DNA from: Heliocidaris tuberculata
Lineage: Eukaryota > Echinodermata > Echinoidea > Camarodonta > Echinometridae
DNA length: 64,000 bases
Reading direction: 5' to 3'
Assembly (NCBI GenBank): GCA_025618425.1
Contig: CM046845.1
Coordinates: forward strand, 31,989,899-32,053,898
The position numbers were made by a program, and so were the translations under genes. Shown here piece after piece: positions 23,701 through 36,734 of the stretch (its first letter is position 1; each line of letters opens with the position of its first letter). Under the pieces are notes generated by a model that was not told the origin of the DNA, did not search any database, and saw only the letters and a program-made list of their open reading frames with translations.

Positions 23701-26528
23701 CCATTTCTTTTTCTTGGCTTAAATAAATGTAACTATTAAATGTGTTTTTGTTGAAGAGCCCCCAAGTTGTGACCCCTGGGCCAGCAAGGTATTGCATTAG
23801 AACCCCTCCGTCAGGAGGCAGAATGGGTGAGTCATGAAGCTCTTTTCAAATTTCAGTACCGGCACAAAAAGACTTTCTAGAAATCCACTTGATGGCACTT
23901 TCAATAGGCTAGCTCAGCGACGTTCATTTCTGTATTTTCATTGATTTTTTTTTTACTGAAAACCTTTTTCTTCAGTAATTGTAAGGTCTTACTTTTATTG
24001 CAGATTTCTTTGATTTTATGATGAGAAATATTAGTTAAATGCATTAGATAGTTTATTATAAGAGACTTCACCATTTATGGCAGAGTGATATAAGACAAAC
24101 AATTCATTGCATTTTGACCTGTCATTTGGGAAATGCATCTACTCATTTTGCATCTTAAATTAGCTTCATTTGGGCAGTGGCTTATCTATTAAATTTATCT
24201 GGCTTATAAAACCCCAAATCTAATACCACAGGAACAATAACACCCACTTCTTGTGCTCCTACCATGCCCACTTCGTCCAAGATGACAGCACCAAGGTATT
24301 TATATAATAATAATAATGAAAATAATAATAATATTCTACATGTATATAATTTATGTAGCACCTAATACATCAACATGTACAATGTCTGTAACCACTTTAC
24401 AGACCTATTATTACCCCAGTCATTGGATTCATGGCTTGCTAACATACAATGTATGCACCTTCTCCACTCCGTGGTTTATGTGTGATTATTTTCATTTAGA
24501 AAGATGATCATAAGTATAACTTTGGGAATAGGCTCGTTAACAATTTCATGAATGTACATGTAAGTACACATTAATTTTTAGATTAAAAAAGAAAACAATA
24601 TTCATTTCATTACATTGCCTTCTTTTGTTTTTTCCAGCACACCTGGTTTATCACCCATTAGCAACAGTCCCACTGCATACCATCAAAGGTAGGCATGGAT
24701 TTATTATCTAATTATCAATTTAACAGTGATTTACATTACACTGCCCAAGTGCAGCTGACATTGTGATATTACTGAAAACAATTTACATTTAATTCAGTTG
24801 TTTCCGTTACTTTTAATCCAACACATTTTAATCTTATTGTGTATGAAAATAGTAGGTCTTAAAAATTTACGATGGTTGTGAGACTTTCTAAATCAGTTTG
24901 TATGTTTTAGACATGGCATTTTATCATATGTAAATACAGTATACATGTATATTGTATATTCTAGTACAAATATTGTATGATGTCATTGTTTTTCTTTTTC
25001 TTCTTTTTCTTCTTTGTTATAGGAGCAGCTACGCCACTCATGACCGGAGAAGTAAGTATGATGACTTCTTTCTTTCATTTGAGACCCATTTAGAGCTTTT
25101 TGTTTATCAAAATTAATGACAAATTTTAAGCATTGTTGCTACTCTTGTCATGTACAATGAAAAAGGGCAAATATGATCTCTTGTGAGAAAACATATGCAA
25201 TTTGCTTTGATGAGAGCAGGGATGTTTTCTCTGATAATGCTAGTAAACTTATGAATAGATAGTAATTGTTATTTACCAAAAAAAACATGAAATTTGAATT
25301 TATTTTATTTGCATTCATTTCAGATACACCAGGGGCTGGAGGTGATGCTCTAGGTAGAAAGCAAATTCAGGTAAACTCATTTACGTATTTCTGTAAAGAG
25401 ATTGATGTAGTAATTACTTTTCTCTTTTCAATTACAGCAATTTTTCTGAATATTTTTTTTTAATACTAAAGAATGGAAATGTTGACACTTTTGCAAAAAA
25501 TGAATTGTGGGATAATTGAGGATAATGATTTGGGTACATGTATTTGTAAAGGAAATGGGGTTTTAAAAAAACTTCTACATTTACATTTCTTCAGCATTAA
25601 CTTCCTAAGCATCGGAAATTTTGTCTTTGTTTCTAAAAGGATGTTAGTATATGCCTGAAACGTTTGAATTTGATGTGATAATACTGGGAAACTTACAACT
25701 TATAAACAGGACCCCACTCTTTTTATTATTGAAGTAAATTTTCAAATAATTGACAAATACAATGGTGTTTTTTTTTTCTTCTAATCAACAGTTCTCAGTA
25801 TTATATAGTTCTACACCGTCATCTTTTCTGCTGGGCAAGCCTTTTGAAAAGTATAGTATTCATTACCTTATGCAGGAAATATGCAAAAGTATGTTATGAT
25901 AATGACTCATATATTTGCTTCCTTTTGAGCTCTGTGAAATAAGCGAATAGCTACATGTATGTCTTTTTTTTAATAGTTGAACTACACTCCACACAGGAGA
26001 CCACCTGTATTGTGAGTATATTAGTGTACGATAATCAGTATTTCAAGACTAGGTGCTCCGTGTGATCTTTCATAATCAGTTACTATAGAGAAAGAGTGAT
26101 GTACTTGAAATTGAATAATATAATGTTTTTTTTTACATAACTTTGTAGAGAGGAATTGCATTATATATCATGTCTCTTTCTCAGCCTCTATTAAAAAAAA
26201 ATCATATGTATCTTTATAATCTTTTATAAATTGAATCCTACAGTGTTTTGATATAAATTAGCTTACTTGTCGAATATTCATTTAAATATGAATTGATCTG
26301 AAAATCAGTTTGCAACTTAGCATTTGGTATCGTTTTTTTTTCATAATCTCAATCCATTGCTTTGCCTTAGCAAGATGCTAAAAGTCTTCATTTTTTTAAT
26401 TGCAACCTCTCTCTCTCTCTCTTCTCTATCTATCTCTCATTTAACGTCTCTCTTTCCCTCTTTCAATCTCACTCTATGTCTTATCTTCTTTGTGTAGAGG
26501 GATGTCCATTTCTGCAAGCCAGCCTTGA
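17770..26528 (+). CDS. RNF212B: RNF212B-like Zip3-family RING protein (16 exons, 317 aa)
   Basis: Zip3/RNF212 proteins are meiotic pro-crossover factors that load on synapsed chromosomes and promote SUMO (or ubiquitin) transfer. Exons: 17770-17878, 19213-19274, 19592-19666, 19908-19964, 20391-20449, 21093-21185, 21672-21739, 22984-23050, 23396-23432, 23757-23826, 24232-24295, 24638-24688, 25023-25051, 25324-25370, 25977-26011, 26498-26528; sum 954 nt, in frame. The N-terminus MTDWVHCNTCF has a complete C3HC4 RING: C7, C10, C25, H27, C30, C33, C42, C45, with TNCGHIYC in its core. MKPDVELYFTDP follows, then a charged coiled coil (about residues 70-140) and a Ser/Thr/Pro-rich tail with many SP/TP sites (about 145-317). 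The RING start and KP-x-x-x-x-(Y/F)F segment resemble vertebrate RNF212B more than RNF212. The B-type assignment is from memory and less sure than the family. Confidence 0.88.
22513..22850. mobile_element. GGCGGATCCAGG-type repeat element in RNF212B intron 7
   Basis: CAGGGGCGGATCCAGGATTT at the left end and CTGGATCCGCCACTG at the right form inverted ends. The interior has TCGCCAGCCCTCCAAAAGTC and G, A and C homopolymers like those at 14,817-15,341. It is AT-flanked and non-coding; the open frames on both strands here are homopolymer artefacts. Confidence 0.75.
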
Positions 26529-28399
26529 TTCTCAACCCTTTTTAGTCAGGAAATAAAAATAAAAATCTGTATAAAGCCATCATGATTCTGCCAGAGCCTG
26601 CATGCTTACCTGTATCATCTACATATGCTGTTTTCTTGTGTGAGCACTTAGTCAATGTGGCTATAGTTCTTTAAAATCTGTGCAACAATGAAATTTTGTA
26701 AAAAACTTGAAAATCTACATACTGACATAATGAAAGCTAATGCTTTCCAAATGCCCATGTGTTGTTGTTGCCTTTTAAGTGTGTTCACTATACATGTGAC
26801 TGGAATTATTTCATGATTTTCAAAGCCTTGGAATTGTAACTTCGGTAACATCAGAGGACAACTGAGGCAAGTTATAAATTAAGTTTGATAATCACTAAAC
26901 GGGCTCTTTGCGTTCAAACAAAAGAACTTTCAGAAAGGCAAAGGCACAGGCAAAGAACCAAGGTCTATCAGGTCTTCCATGAATAATTATATCTACAGTT
27001 TTCTTGATCATCTTCAACGAAATGGTTATTTAATTCATGTATGTCAAGTTATTTATGGAAAGTTTGTTTCTTTCATAAAAGTGCCTAATATTAGATTTGA
27101 AAGAATCATATCCTAATCATTTTGAAATTTTCTTCATTGTGTACAGCATGGGATCATAGAGCAGATTTTGTCCAACAGGTGTAGATAAATAATTTTCAGC
27201 TTTATCCTTACTTGTGTTGTGCAAATACCTGCAACAAATTGCAAGTGTAGAGTATGATCATTCCCATTTGTGTATTTCATGCAATATGATGAATAATCAG
27301 TTAAACTTATTGTTGAAAACGTATGTATAATGCTTCTGAGTTCTCAAAATACTTGCAACCCCCTTTTGTCAAATCTTAATCTCATGATGTGCTATGTATT
27401 GATGAATGGTACCCTACTCTGCATTACATTTTCCATTGAATTAGGTGACATAACTCACCTAATAAATACATTGTAAGATCATCACTGTTCATTGGTGCTT
27501 TCATCATTGAAAATTTGATTAATCAATTAATGTGGAGCACATACAGCCATTGGGAGTACTTTTTAAAAAGCCCTTATAATATCAGACATGATGTTAGAGT
27601 AGAAATTAACTGAACTTCAGCAATGGAAACAAAAAATGCATTTGGTGAAAGATAAGACACTTAATTTAACTTAGATGTTGAAGAGACTATCTGTCACCTT
27701 ATGAGGAATGTTGTACCATTGGAAATTGAGCCTGTTCACTGTTAACATACATGTACTATTCTTAGTGTGAAAACAGTTTCGCATTATGTAATCCAAGAGG
27801 ATTGACTCCTCAATCAACATTTTTAATCGACCATTATGTTGAGCATATACCTTCAGTATTTGTTGTTCATATCTTGCAATGTCCTAACATTTGCAATTAA
27901 CTCATGTTCTTTGTACAGTTTGTAATAAATGCAAATTCTTGCTCTTAATTCCATGTGTAATTGTGTACTGCACTGCTTACGATGTGGGGTAACTTTATAT
28001 CATGCTATTCATTTGTGACATCCAATTTGAACAGTCGAAATCACATTTGTAAAGGTATTTCTTTAGTTTATTTTCACAACAACCAGAAAATTCCAAACAT
28101 TTTTTGAAAGATTTTAGTGTTTAACATTTTAATTTCATATTATACTTTACATAAGTTTTCATACATTTATGATATATTTCCTTTTAATATAACTTACATA
28201 AAACTGAATGTTTTGCTCAATAAATAATGTACAAGAGCATTTTACTTTTTTTTTCTTCTTCAAAATCAGATCAAAATACTGCTGCATAATCTTGCTACAG
28301 AATACAAGTCACTATCAATCACAACATACTTTAAATGGCCAATCACAAGTGTACTCTAAAACCCTCTAACAACAGAAACATCCTTTCTGAATGGCTAAT
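26529..28399 (+). other. RNF212B 3' UTR and downstream AT-rich sequence
   Basis: Overlapping AATAAA-type signals occur at 26,552-26,563, about 24 nt after the stop, and other candidates near 27,920 and 28,220. No further exon, RNA gene or clear mobile element was recognised before the satellite-carrying element at 28,400. Confidence 0.5.
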
Positions 28400-29595
28400 T
28401 GTCCCCGCCGAACGAAGTTCGCGAGGGGACTATGAAACGGGCTCCGTTCGTGTGTGTGTGTGTGTGTGTGTCAGTCCGTCTGTGCGTCCGTCTGTCCGTG
28501 TGTGCTCAAATGTTAGAAAATGCTACTTCTCCGTCATTTCTTGGCCGATTTTGATTCTGATTGTTTTATCTGATAGGGCTGGGTGGGGGCTTCCAAACTT
28601 CTACACAGAATTTTGAAATTCATTAATTATGCAAATTTATGCAAATTTATTCAAAATTGACGAAAAATGCTACTTCTCCATTTCACATCGGATTTTGATT
28701 CCGATTGTTTTATCTGATAGGGCTGGGTGGGGGCTTCCAAACTTCTACACAGAATTTTGAAATTCATTATTCATGCAAATTTATGCAAATTTATTCAAAA
28801 TTGACGAAAAATGCTACTTCTCTATTTCACATCGGATTTTGATTCCGATTGTTTTATCTGATAGGGCTGGGTGGGGGCTTCCAAACTTCTACACAGAATT
28901 TTGAAATTCATTATTCATGCAAATTTATGCAAATTTATTCAAAATTGACGAAAAATGCTACTTCTCCTCTATTTCACATCGGATTTTGATTCCGATTGTT
29001 TTATCTGATAGGGCTGGGTGGGGGCTTCCAAACTTCTACACAAAATTTTGAAATTCATTATTCATGCAAATTTATGCAAATTTATTCAAAATTGATGAAA
29101 AATGCTACTTCTCCTCTATTTCACATCGGATTTTGATTCCGATTGTTTTATCTGATAGGGCTGGGTGGGGGCTTCCAAACTTCTACACAGAATTTTGAAA
29201 TTCATTATTCATGCAAATTTATGCAAATTTATTCAAAATTGACGAAAAATGCTACTTTTCTATTTCACATCGGATTTTGATTCCGATTGTTTTATCTGAT
29301 AGGGCTGGGTGGGGGCTTCCAAACTTCTACACAGAATTTTGAAATTCATTATTCATGCAAATTTATGCAAATTTATTCAAAATGGCTGAAGGTTCATAAT
29401 GTTTTCATGTTTTATATTTCAGTTGTATACATGCATTGTTGGTATTCTCTTCTTTTGCATGCAGTAACATTATTATTTTATTCACTAAAGTTTTTCACTG
29501 AAGTTTTAAGGTTCAGGCTAGTTAATTTCCACAGATCTGCACTTCCGGCGGGGACATTTATTACGCATTGCGTAATTTACTCATTCACTTGTTAA
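28400..29595 (+). mobile_element. Satellite-carrying repeat element, copy B (inverted relative to copy A)
   Basis: Begins TGTCCCCGCCGAACGAAGTT and ends CACTTGTTAA, the mirror of copy A at 3,573-5,264. It carries about six ~146-bp units (anchors near 28,574, 28,718, 28,862, 29,010, 29,157 and 29,301) where copy A has about nine, and a much shorter GT tract. The unique 3' part (29,370-29,595) is almost identical to copy A. Located between the convergent 3' ends of RNF212B and TBC1D31. Confidence 0.78.
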
Positions 29596-30539
29596 TTTGA
29601 TATTAAAGTGACCAGCAAATGAGCTGACATGGGTGTTTGCATAGGAAAATGTGACAATTTGTGTGAAGTGACCGTGGGCGTGTCTTCAACCACGATACAT
29701 ACCAATCAGCGGTGAGGAATAGCTGAACTCAATCTGACCTCCAGCTCTACATACATCCTGGTGTATGTTGATTGCAAGCTGTGTATGGGTCAGTGGTCAG
29801 TGGCAGTGCCATAGCGTACTGCGTGTAATACACACACACACACACACACAATGACCTTATGTCAGAGGTGTCACTCAGAAATGTCAGCAGCCAAAGTGCA
29901 AATCCTTTCCAGCCGTTGGGTATAACTTAAAATAACATGATACACTCTTCAAACGGTTTATTATGATAAGACAACCTGCAAAGAGCCTATAGGGGTTAGA
30001 ATGGGGCGGGGAGTGCCGTTTTTGCTCACAGTTCTAGCGACCAGCCGTTTTTTAATCAGTTCAGTAGCTCTACTGTACATGAGTAGGCTTGTATCATGAT
30101 CCTGAGACTTGTACAGAGTCTATGAATGTGGTATCGGGGGAAGGTCGCTTAACCCTCGGCAGTTCGGGCAGTTCGGTCAACTTCGTATGATCTAATTTTA
30201 TGGCCTTCAGTCCGATGCAAACACACATGGGATCCCAATTGCTAGTCCCTTTAAGAGCATTCAGTCTTGCATTCATGCGATTCAGTCGTTTTTTTCAAGA
30301 ATAATAAAACGTTGCTTTAGAAACTGCACAAGTATATCAGGCTAGTGTAGCCTGTGAACAATTATTACATATGAGCAATGTGTTAATGGTTGGCTATGCA
30401 TATGAATGTAAGCATTATGTATCATCTAAAAGCGTCTTTTCCTTAATCGTCCCCACATTTATAAATCAAAAACTCAACTAGTATATTTCCCTATGCAGAA
30501 AGGTCATCCTTTTCCCCACCAATAATGCTTGGAACCAAT
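29596..30539. other. Intergenic sequence, nothing recognised
   Basis: A short CA microsatellite lies at 29,829-29,850. No open frame has a splice context or a recognisable motif, including the minus-strand frame at 30,094-30,276. Confidence 0.5.
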
Positions 30540-30745
30540 ATAAAGGAAATGGCTCAGTGGTAGAGCAGTGGTCTCTACCTGGGAGGACCCTGGTTCGAAA
30601 CCAAGTGCTCTTTGGTAAGGCATTAATCCTAATTACCAAGTCCACCGTAGAGGACTTAAAGCCGTCGCTTCCCCTAGTTGCTTACTTTCAAGCATAAACA
30701 TGCTTTCCTAGCAATCGGGTACACTAAACCATCAACCATCAGTTA
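30540..30745 (+). mobile_element. tRNA-derived SINE
   Basis: Box A-like TGGCTCAGTGGTAGAGC (30,549-30,565) and box B GGTTCGAAACC (about 30,591-30,601) have tRNA-like spacing. An unrelated body and the tail AAACCATCAACCATC follow. The 3' side does not pair with the 5' end to form an acceptor stem, so it is not a functional tRNA gene. Same family as 5,728-5,842. Confidence 0.85.
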
Positions 30746-31086
30746 CATTTTGATATCATGGAATACATGTACAGAATATAAAAGACCACTATGATGGCAT
30801 CCATGAAGACATGGCAAAAGATGGATGTCATCATTATACCTTACTACTATGTGTGTGATGGAATGCAAATGAGCACAAAAAGAAAAGAGGATGGCTCTAG
30901 GAAAGAACGTTATAAGCATGAAAGTAAATTATGTGACTGTATGACTGCCCATGCATTTGGCTGCCAAATCATCCAAGTGGGTCTGAATATGTAAGAAAAC
31001 TTGGGTAAATGCACTTGCCACAATCCTCATATTTCCAATGTGTGTGGTACATTCTGGTACAAGAGTAATGCATTTTTGATAAATAC

Positions 31087-31092
31087 TTTATT
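31087..31092 (-). terminator. Candidate TBC1D31 poly(A) signal
   Basis: AATAAA on the minus strand about 380 nt downstream of the TBC1D31 stop codon. It is a plausible distance, but cleavage-site evidence is lacking. Confidence 0.35.
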
Positions 31093-31472
31093 TGATAAGA
31101 TCAACCTCCCATTGCATTGATATACCTGCATGAGGCCACCAAGGTAAACACAGCATCTTTCTATAAACCACTTACTTGAAACCATACACAGTAATAACAT
31201 AATATTGTAGTCGTGTCGATATTCATGCACCAGGTGCTCATGGCTCTCCAATATCATCCAGATTTAGCTACTTTATAAATGGTTGTTCACAGCATTCCCG
31301 GAATTCCTTCCCAATGGGTACCCATGTACGACATCTTGGTTGAATGTCAAATTTGTGGTTTAATGTCTTACAAAAGGACAGTGGTGACAGACTGGGATAT
31401 AAACCTCCAGCTGTAAAGTGAAATTAAGCATATAAACTATGGCAAACCACAAAAATACTCAAGTTCCAATTA

Positions 31473-34400
31473 TCAGCCATCATCTGGTCCTGGATATCTT
31501 GGCGGTGCTTCCTTTCTGATGGCTTCTGCAGCTATCTTTCTCCTAAGCTCCTGGACCTCATGCAGCAATCTCTGTTCTCTCTCCTCGAATGTCTGTCTTC
31601 CTCGATCAAGAGATACTGAAAGACAACAAAAAAAAATCAGTGGAATTTAACAAGGGATACATATTTGTCCTTGTGTTTGCTGTCACAATGAGTTTTATCC
31701 TAGTTGCATCCTCTAAATCTTAATGTTTATATAAAAGCTAGTTCTTCTGTTTGATAAAAACCTTGAGACCATATTTTAACTGTGTAACAAATCAATTTTC
31801 AGCAAAGATTGATTTCTCCCAGGATGACTATTTGGCATAAGCTTATGTTTCTTTAGTGAAAAAAAAAACAAAACAGATGTCCAATGTTTTTATTACAGAT
31901 GACTGTTACAGAAAGTTAACTTTTTGAAATAAGGTGACATTCAACATATAGCAGGTTTAAAAGTCTAATTTCATTGACTTACTAGGAACATCTCCTTCTG
32001 TAGATGTACTGACATCATTCAGAATAGGCCTTCCTTCTCCTTCTCTTCTCTCATCTGTAAAGAATAATAAGTAGTTCTCATTATCAATGGCACTAGCAAA
32101 ACATTAGCTCAGATACACATGTCATTTTGTAACGAAATACGCATTAGATATCAAACAAAAAAAAATCATTATTTTAGCCACAGAGAAAGCTCTAGATATA
32201 AGAAAATCACAAATGATGAAGAGAGAAATTGAATTCTATGAAATTAGTACATTGGACTAGCAAGTCTGAATTGGGTATTCCATCTGATATCCCACTGAAA
32301 TATTAAAACCGATTACATTTTGTTAGTTTATGCATTTGAAAATGTACATGTGGTGTGTCTGCTAGGGTGATACAGTTCATGTTACCCTTGAAAGGGAAAG
32401 TCCACCCCGGAATTAAGTTGATTTGAATAAAAGAGGAAAAATGAGAGAAACAGATAAGTGAAATTCTGAGCAAAATCTGACTAGTAATAAGAAAATGATG
32501 AATTTTTAAAGTTGTAATTAAACAAACACAAATTAGCAACTCTGCGACGTATCTTGCGGGCTCCTCTCCCATTTAGTCCGTACAGAAAATGTCAAAAATT
32601 TCAATTTTCTGTTTTGATGAAGGAATAGATTTGTTTCATACAGGTTTTGTGTAGAAACATATGAGCAATGATTATATCTAAGGTGCATGTATGATTGAAT
32701 ATTTTCTTAAGAGAAAATGGAAATTAATGATTTTTGGGGTACAGGGCAAATGGGTTGTGGAGTTACCAATTTGTGTGTGATTGATTACAACTTCAAATAT
32801 TTATAACTTTCTTAATTCTTATTGTATTTTGCTCAAACGTTTGCTGATCTGTTTTTCTGCTTCTTTTAAAATCGACTTGTAATCAGGGTGGACTTTCCCT
32901 TTAATAAAGAACATATGATTGAAGCCACTTACCTTGCAATGATGAAAGAAGCTGGCCAGGTTGTGACTTTGACCTCAAAGCACTATAATCACGGTGAAGA
33001 CGAGCTGCATGATCTCGCTGTAAAGTCAAATAAGACATGTTAGATTAATTAAAATGTTTTTAAAAAAATAGAATGACCTACATGTAGGTGGACAAGCAAC
33101 AACAAATGTAAAGATGGATAATCAAACAGTTCCATATCTCAAACACGGTCTCAGCAAATGCCTTACATTCCTCAGTGGATTTTTCAAAACTCTTTTACTG
33201 CTCTCTTTACCTAATTCATTCCTACACCATGAAATGTGCCAAGCAGTGTAATCTGAAAAATGGTCCAGAACATTTCTTAAATAGCTATCAAGGGACTTGC
33301 ATTTTAAGTGAATCATACTTCAATTCCACGGGGCCCTATATGGCACGATGTTTGAATAGTTTATCAAATTTATGCTATTACATGTAGTTTAGGACATATA
33401 GATACCTTTGCATCAGCTAACCTATGTAGCACTGTCTGAACCTCTTCTTCTACCTCTCTGTTTTCATCATTCAGTCTGGACAGCTAGATAAGAGAAAGAA
33501 CAAACAAATAGGGTCATTAGAAATCACATCACTTTGCCATGAATCTATTAGTTGGACATTTACTTCATACAGAAGGATACTAGTTTGTTTTCATCATGCA
33601 GTGCTGTAAGCTACCGAAAGAGAAACTTATGATCTCTTAAAATCAAAACATAATGCTACAAACTTCTTAGTTTGCTCTCTTCTTTAGAACAAGGTTACCA
33701 ATGTTTCAGTCAATTTTAGAGATTCATAAAGTTTGAGATCTTTTTAAAGCTATACACATTAAGAAATGATGATTCTTACACATTAAGCATTAACAACAAC
33801 ACATATGAATAATGAGGATTAAATAAAGTGCAAGAAATAAATCACAATCATAAAGAAATTTGGAAAAAAATAAAGTTGAAATTGATGGGGATTAAATAAT
33901 GTGTGCAGTTATATATATTACAGTACTATACCGGAACCTCTCTAAAAGCGAAATTGGCAGAACTTACCTCAGCATTTCTGAGTTCCTTTTCCAAGTCATC
34001 CAGTCTCCTACGCACTTCTTCATCTCTTCTCATAGAAGTCTCTGCTAGCTTCAAGTTAGCCCTTGCAACATCTGACTGTACAATCTAAAAAACATAATTA
34101 AATTTACAGAGTCAAATATACTTATGAGTTTATAAAACAAACAAAATCAAATAATACAAAGATATCCGTTAATGGTGTTTTAGGTATTTATTACTGTTCA
34201 TTATCATGACTATCAATTTTTAGATGTAATCTTCTGACAATTTGTCTCCAGCAAAGCTCTTTCCCTTGTCCCAGATTTGACCACTATGTATCAACATTGT
34301 ACTTACCTTTCTCCTTGCATGCACCTTATCTCTCTCATCCTCCTCCTGTCTAGCCTGCTGTCTCTCTTCCATCTCTTGTCTCTTCCTCCTCATCTCGGCC

Positions 34401-36696
34401 TCTGCTTGCTGCTGGTAGGTGGAAGATGATGCAGTCCTTGCAAGCTCCTGCACAACATCAAACAATATTAAAAGTTTAAATCCCCAATCCACATCCTAGA
34501 AGTGTGCAAGGTCCACAAATAGCAGCAGAGCCAAGACCTATTTGGGGTGTGTACAAGAACTAATCTGGACCAATATGATGTGTGAAAGGTCCACAAATAT
34601 AAGCGAGCCAAGACCTATTTGGGGTGTTTACAAGAACTAGTCCGGACCAATATGATCCTTATGAGATGCCATATCAAATTAGATTAAAATGCCATTTCAT
34701 GTTTCTTTATCATAATCAGTCTTGTCATCATCACCATCATCATTGTGGTCATCATAATCATCACCATCATGGTCATTATGATCTTCCTTCCTGCTCTTTC
34801 CTATTATCATCACCATCATCATCATCATGGCCATCGTCATTATCTTACTATATTCATCATCATCATAAACATCATCATCCTCCTCCTCCTCCTTATCCTC
34901 CTCTTTATCATCATTATCATTACTATCCATCTAGTTTACCTGCTCCAGCATTCTCTTCTGTGCCTCAAGTTCCATACGTCTGATTTCAATATCATCCATA
35001 GCAGCCTGCGTCTCTTGCTCTCTTAAAATACTCTAAAATAAGAAAAGGAATAATACAGAATCTAGCATTGTTTATCTGTTATCGCCCTGTTTTTATTTGT
35101 TCCTCTCAACCTCTGTAGGGAGTCATGAGTCTCATTCAAATGTTCATGCCTACCTAGAATACTCATCATACACATGAAATATTTATATAATATTGACTTG
35201 CCTTGAGTGAGGGGGATATGACATATATTCCCCGAACTAGATTCATATTACCCAAGTCGAAGACGAGGGTTACATGGATCTAGTGAGGGTGATATATGTT
35301 GTATCTCCCAAAAGTAGGAGCCAGTTAATATCATTGTCTACATCATACATCTAGAGCAAGTCTACATATGTCTTCTTACTGATAGCGATTGTGACGTCAC
35401 GTATCCAATCCAAAATAACGCGCAATAAATGCGTCAAATAATGCACGCTTATTTAACTTCTTGTGCGCAGCTGTACTGCTTCTGCCATGTATGCATGACT
35501 GTAGCTACATGTAATCTCCAAGTTCCCAGATGTTAGACCAGTGAAAATACAAGGCTATATTGCCAAGTTTTATAACACGTAAAGTCCATAGGCTTTTGTG
35601 AAAGAAGGTGATACAAGGAATATCATTATCCTCTTTGCCCAGTTTGCACCAAAGGTGAGGGGAAAACAATTTTGTGAAACCACAGCTCAGATGTTTGACA
35701 CAGATAATAATATATTTTAATACTGTTTCTTCAAAACATATTAAAAATAGATATTTAAAAAAAAGAAAAAAGGGCAGGGGATATAAAATAAATATGATTA
35801 AACTCATCTATTAACCAAAATAGTGATGAGAGTGTGCTCACAGACACCATGTGGTAACAAGAATGAACCATATATAAATGAAAAGTTAGAAAAGTGAGAA
35901 TGGTGGATTTCTCTCCTACCTTCCTAGCGATCTCATCGTCTAGTCTTCTAAGTTGTGTCTCTTGTTGGTTTTGTTGATGATGAACAAACTTCCTCTGAGT
36001 TCCATCTAATAACTGGAGTTCTTTCATCTGTAACTCACGCTTCATTGCCTGCAGTCTGGCACAAAAAAATGTCAATGAACCAATCAAAACATCATGAATA
36101 TGACTCATAAAAGACCACGATATCATATGTATACAACAAGAACATAAAACCAGTACAAAATTACTACATACAATCTCCATATTTCATGGAGACTACCCAC
36201 CATACTTAATCTAGCACACATCATTAATCTTGACTCTTCATAGGTTTACCCTTTTTCATCAAATTCTTATATGATCTGTCTCGGTGAATGATAATGATAA
36301 TAACGGTAATTATCACTCTTGCTTAATGCATATCATATCCATGTCTATACACAATTCAAAAGCAAATTAGATATCATTCTGGCTTTCAGTTTACGAATCA
36401 GTTATCAGTGCACAGAGAAATTCAAGGAATATAGATCTTACCTGATTCTTTGGTCCACAAGTTTTTGTTCCTCCTCTGCAATGAGCACTCTTCGCTGCTC
36501 CTCAGCCTCCTTGAGTAGCTCCTGCTGTCTGTACCATGCCTCCTCCTCAGCTCGTCTCCTGGTCAGCTCAGCGTGGAGCTCAGCTGCTGCCTCCCTCTGA
36601 TGGAGGTACGCCAGCTCATCTTGACGGATCCTCTCCCTTTCCTGAGCCTAAGGTAGATAAATGATTTAGCACCATCAAATCTCCCATCTAAATTTA

Positions 36697-36734
<38 letters not shown>

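Larger units (their letters stand above)
31473..36647 (-). other. TBC1D31: TBC1D31 exons 15-23: long C-terminal coiled coil
   Basis: Residues ~704-1,059, dense in E, K, R and Q with heptad-like spacing (e.g. QERERIRQDELAYLHQ, KRELQMKELQLLDG, LRRLDDEIARK, RRRLDDLEKELRNAE, LHEVQELRRKIAAE). It ends with the short tail APPRYPGPDDG. Such a segment would mediate self-association or satellite assembly (inference). Confidence 0.88.

Noticed and set aside
25266..25463. 65-codon plus-strand frame
   Set aside because: It contains the real RNF212B exon 14 (25,324-25,370), but the rest is intron with clear splice sites.
30547..30610. tRNA gene
   Set aside because: Box A and box B are good, but there is no acceptor-stem pairing and a SINE body and tail follow.
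34624..35026. His/Ile/Asp-rich open frames on both strands
   Set aside because: Translations of an ATC/CAT microsatellite.
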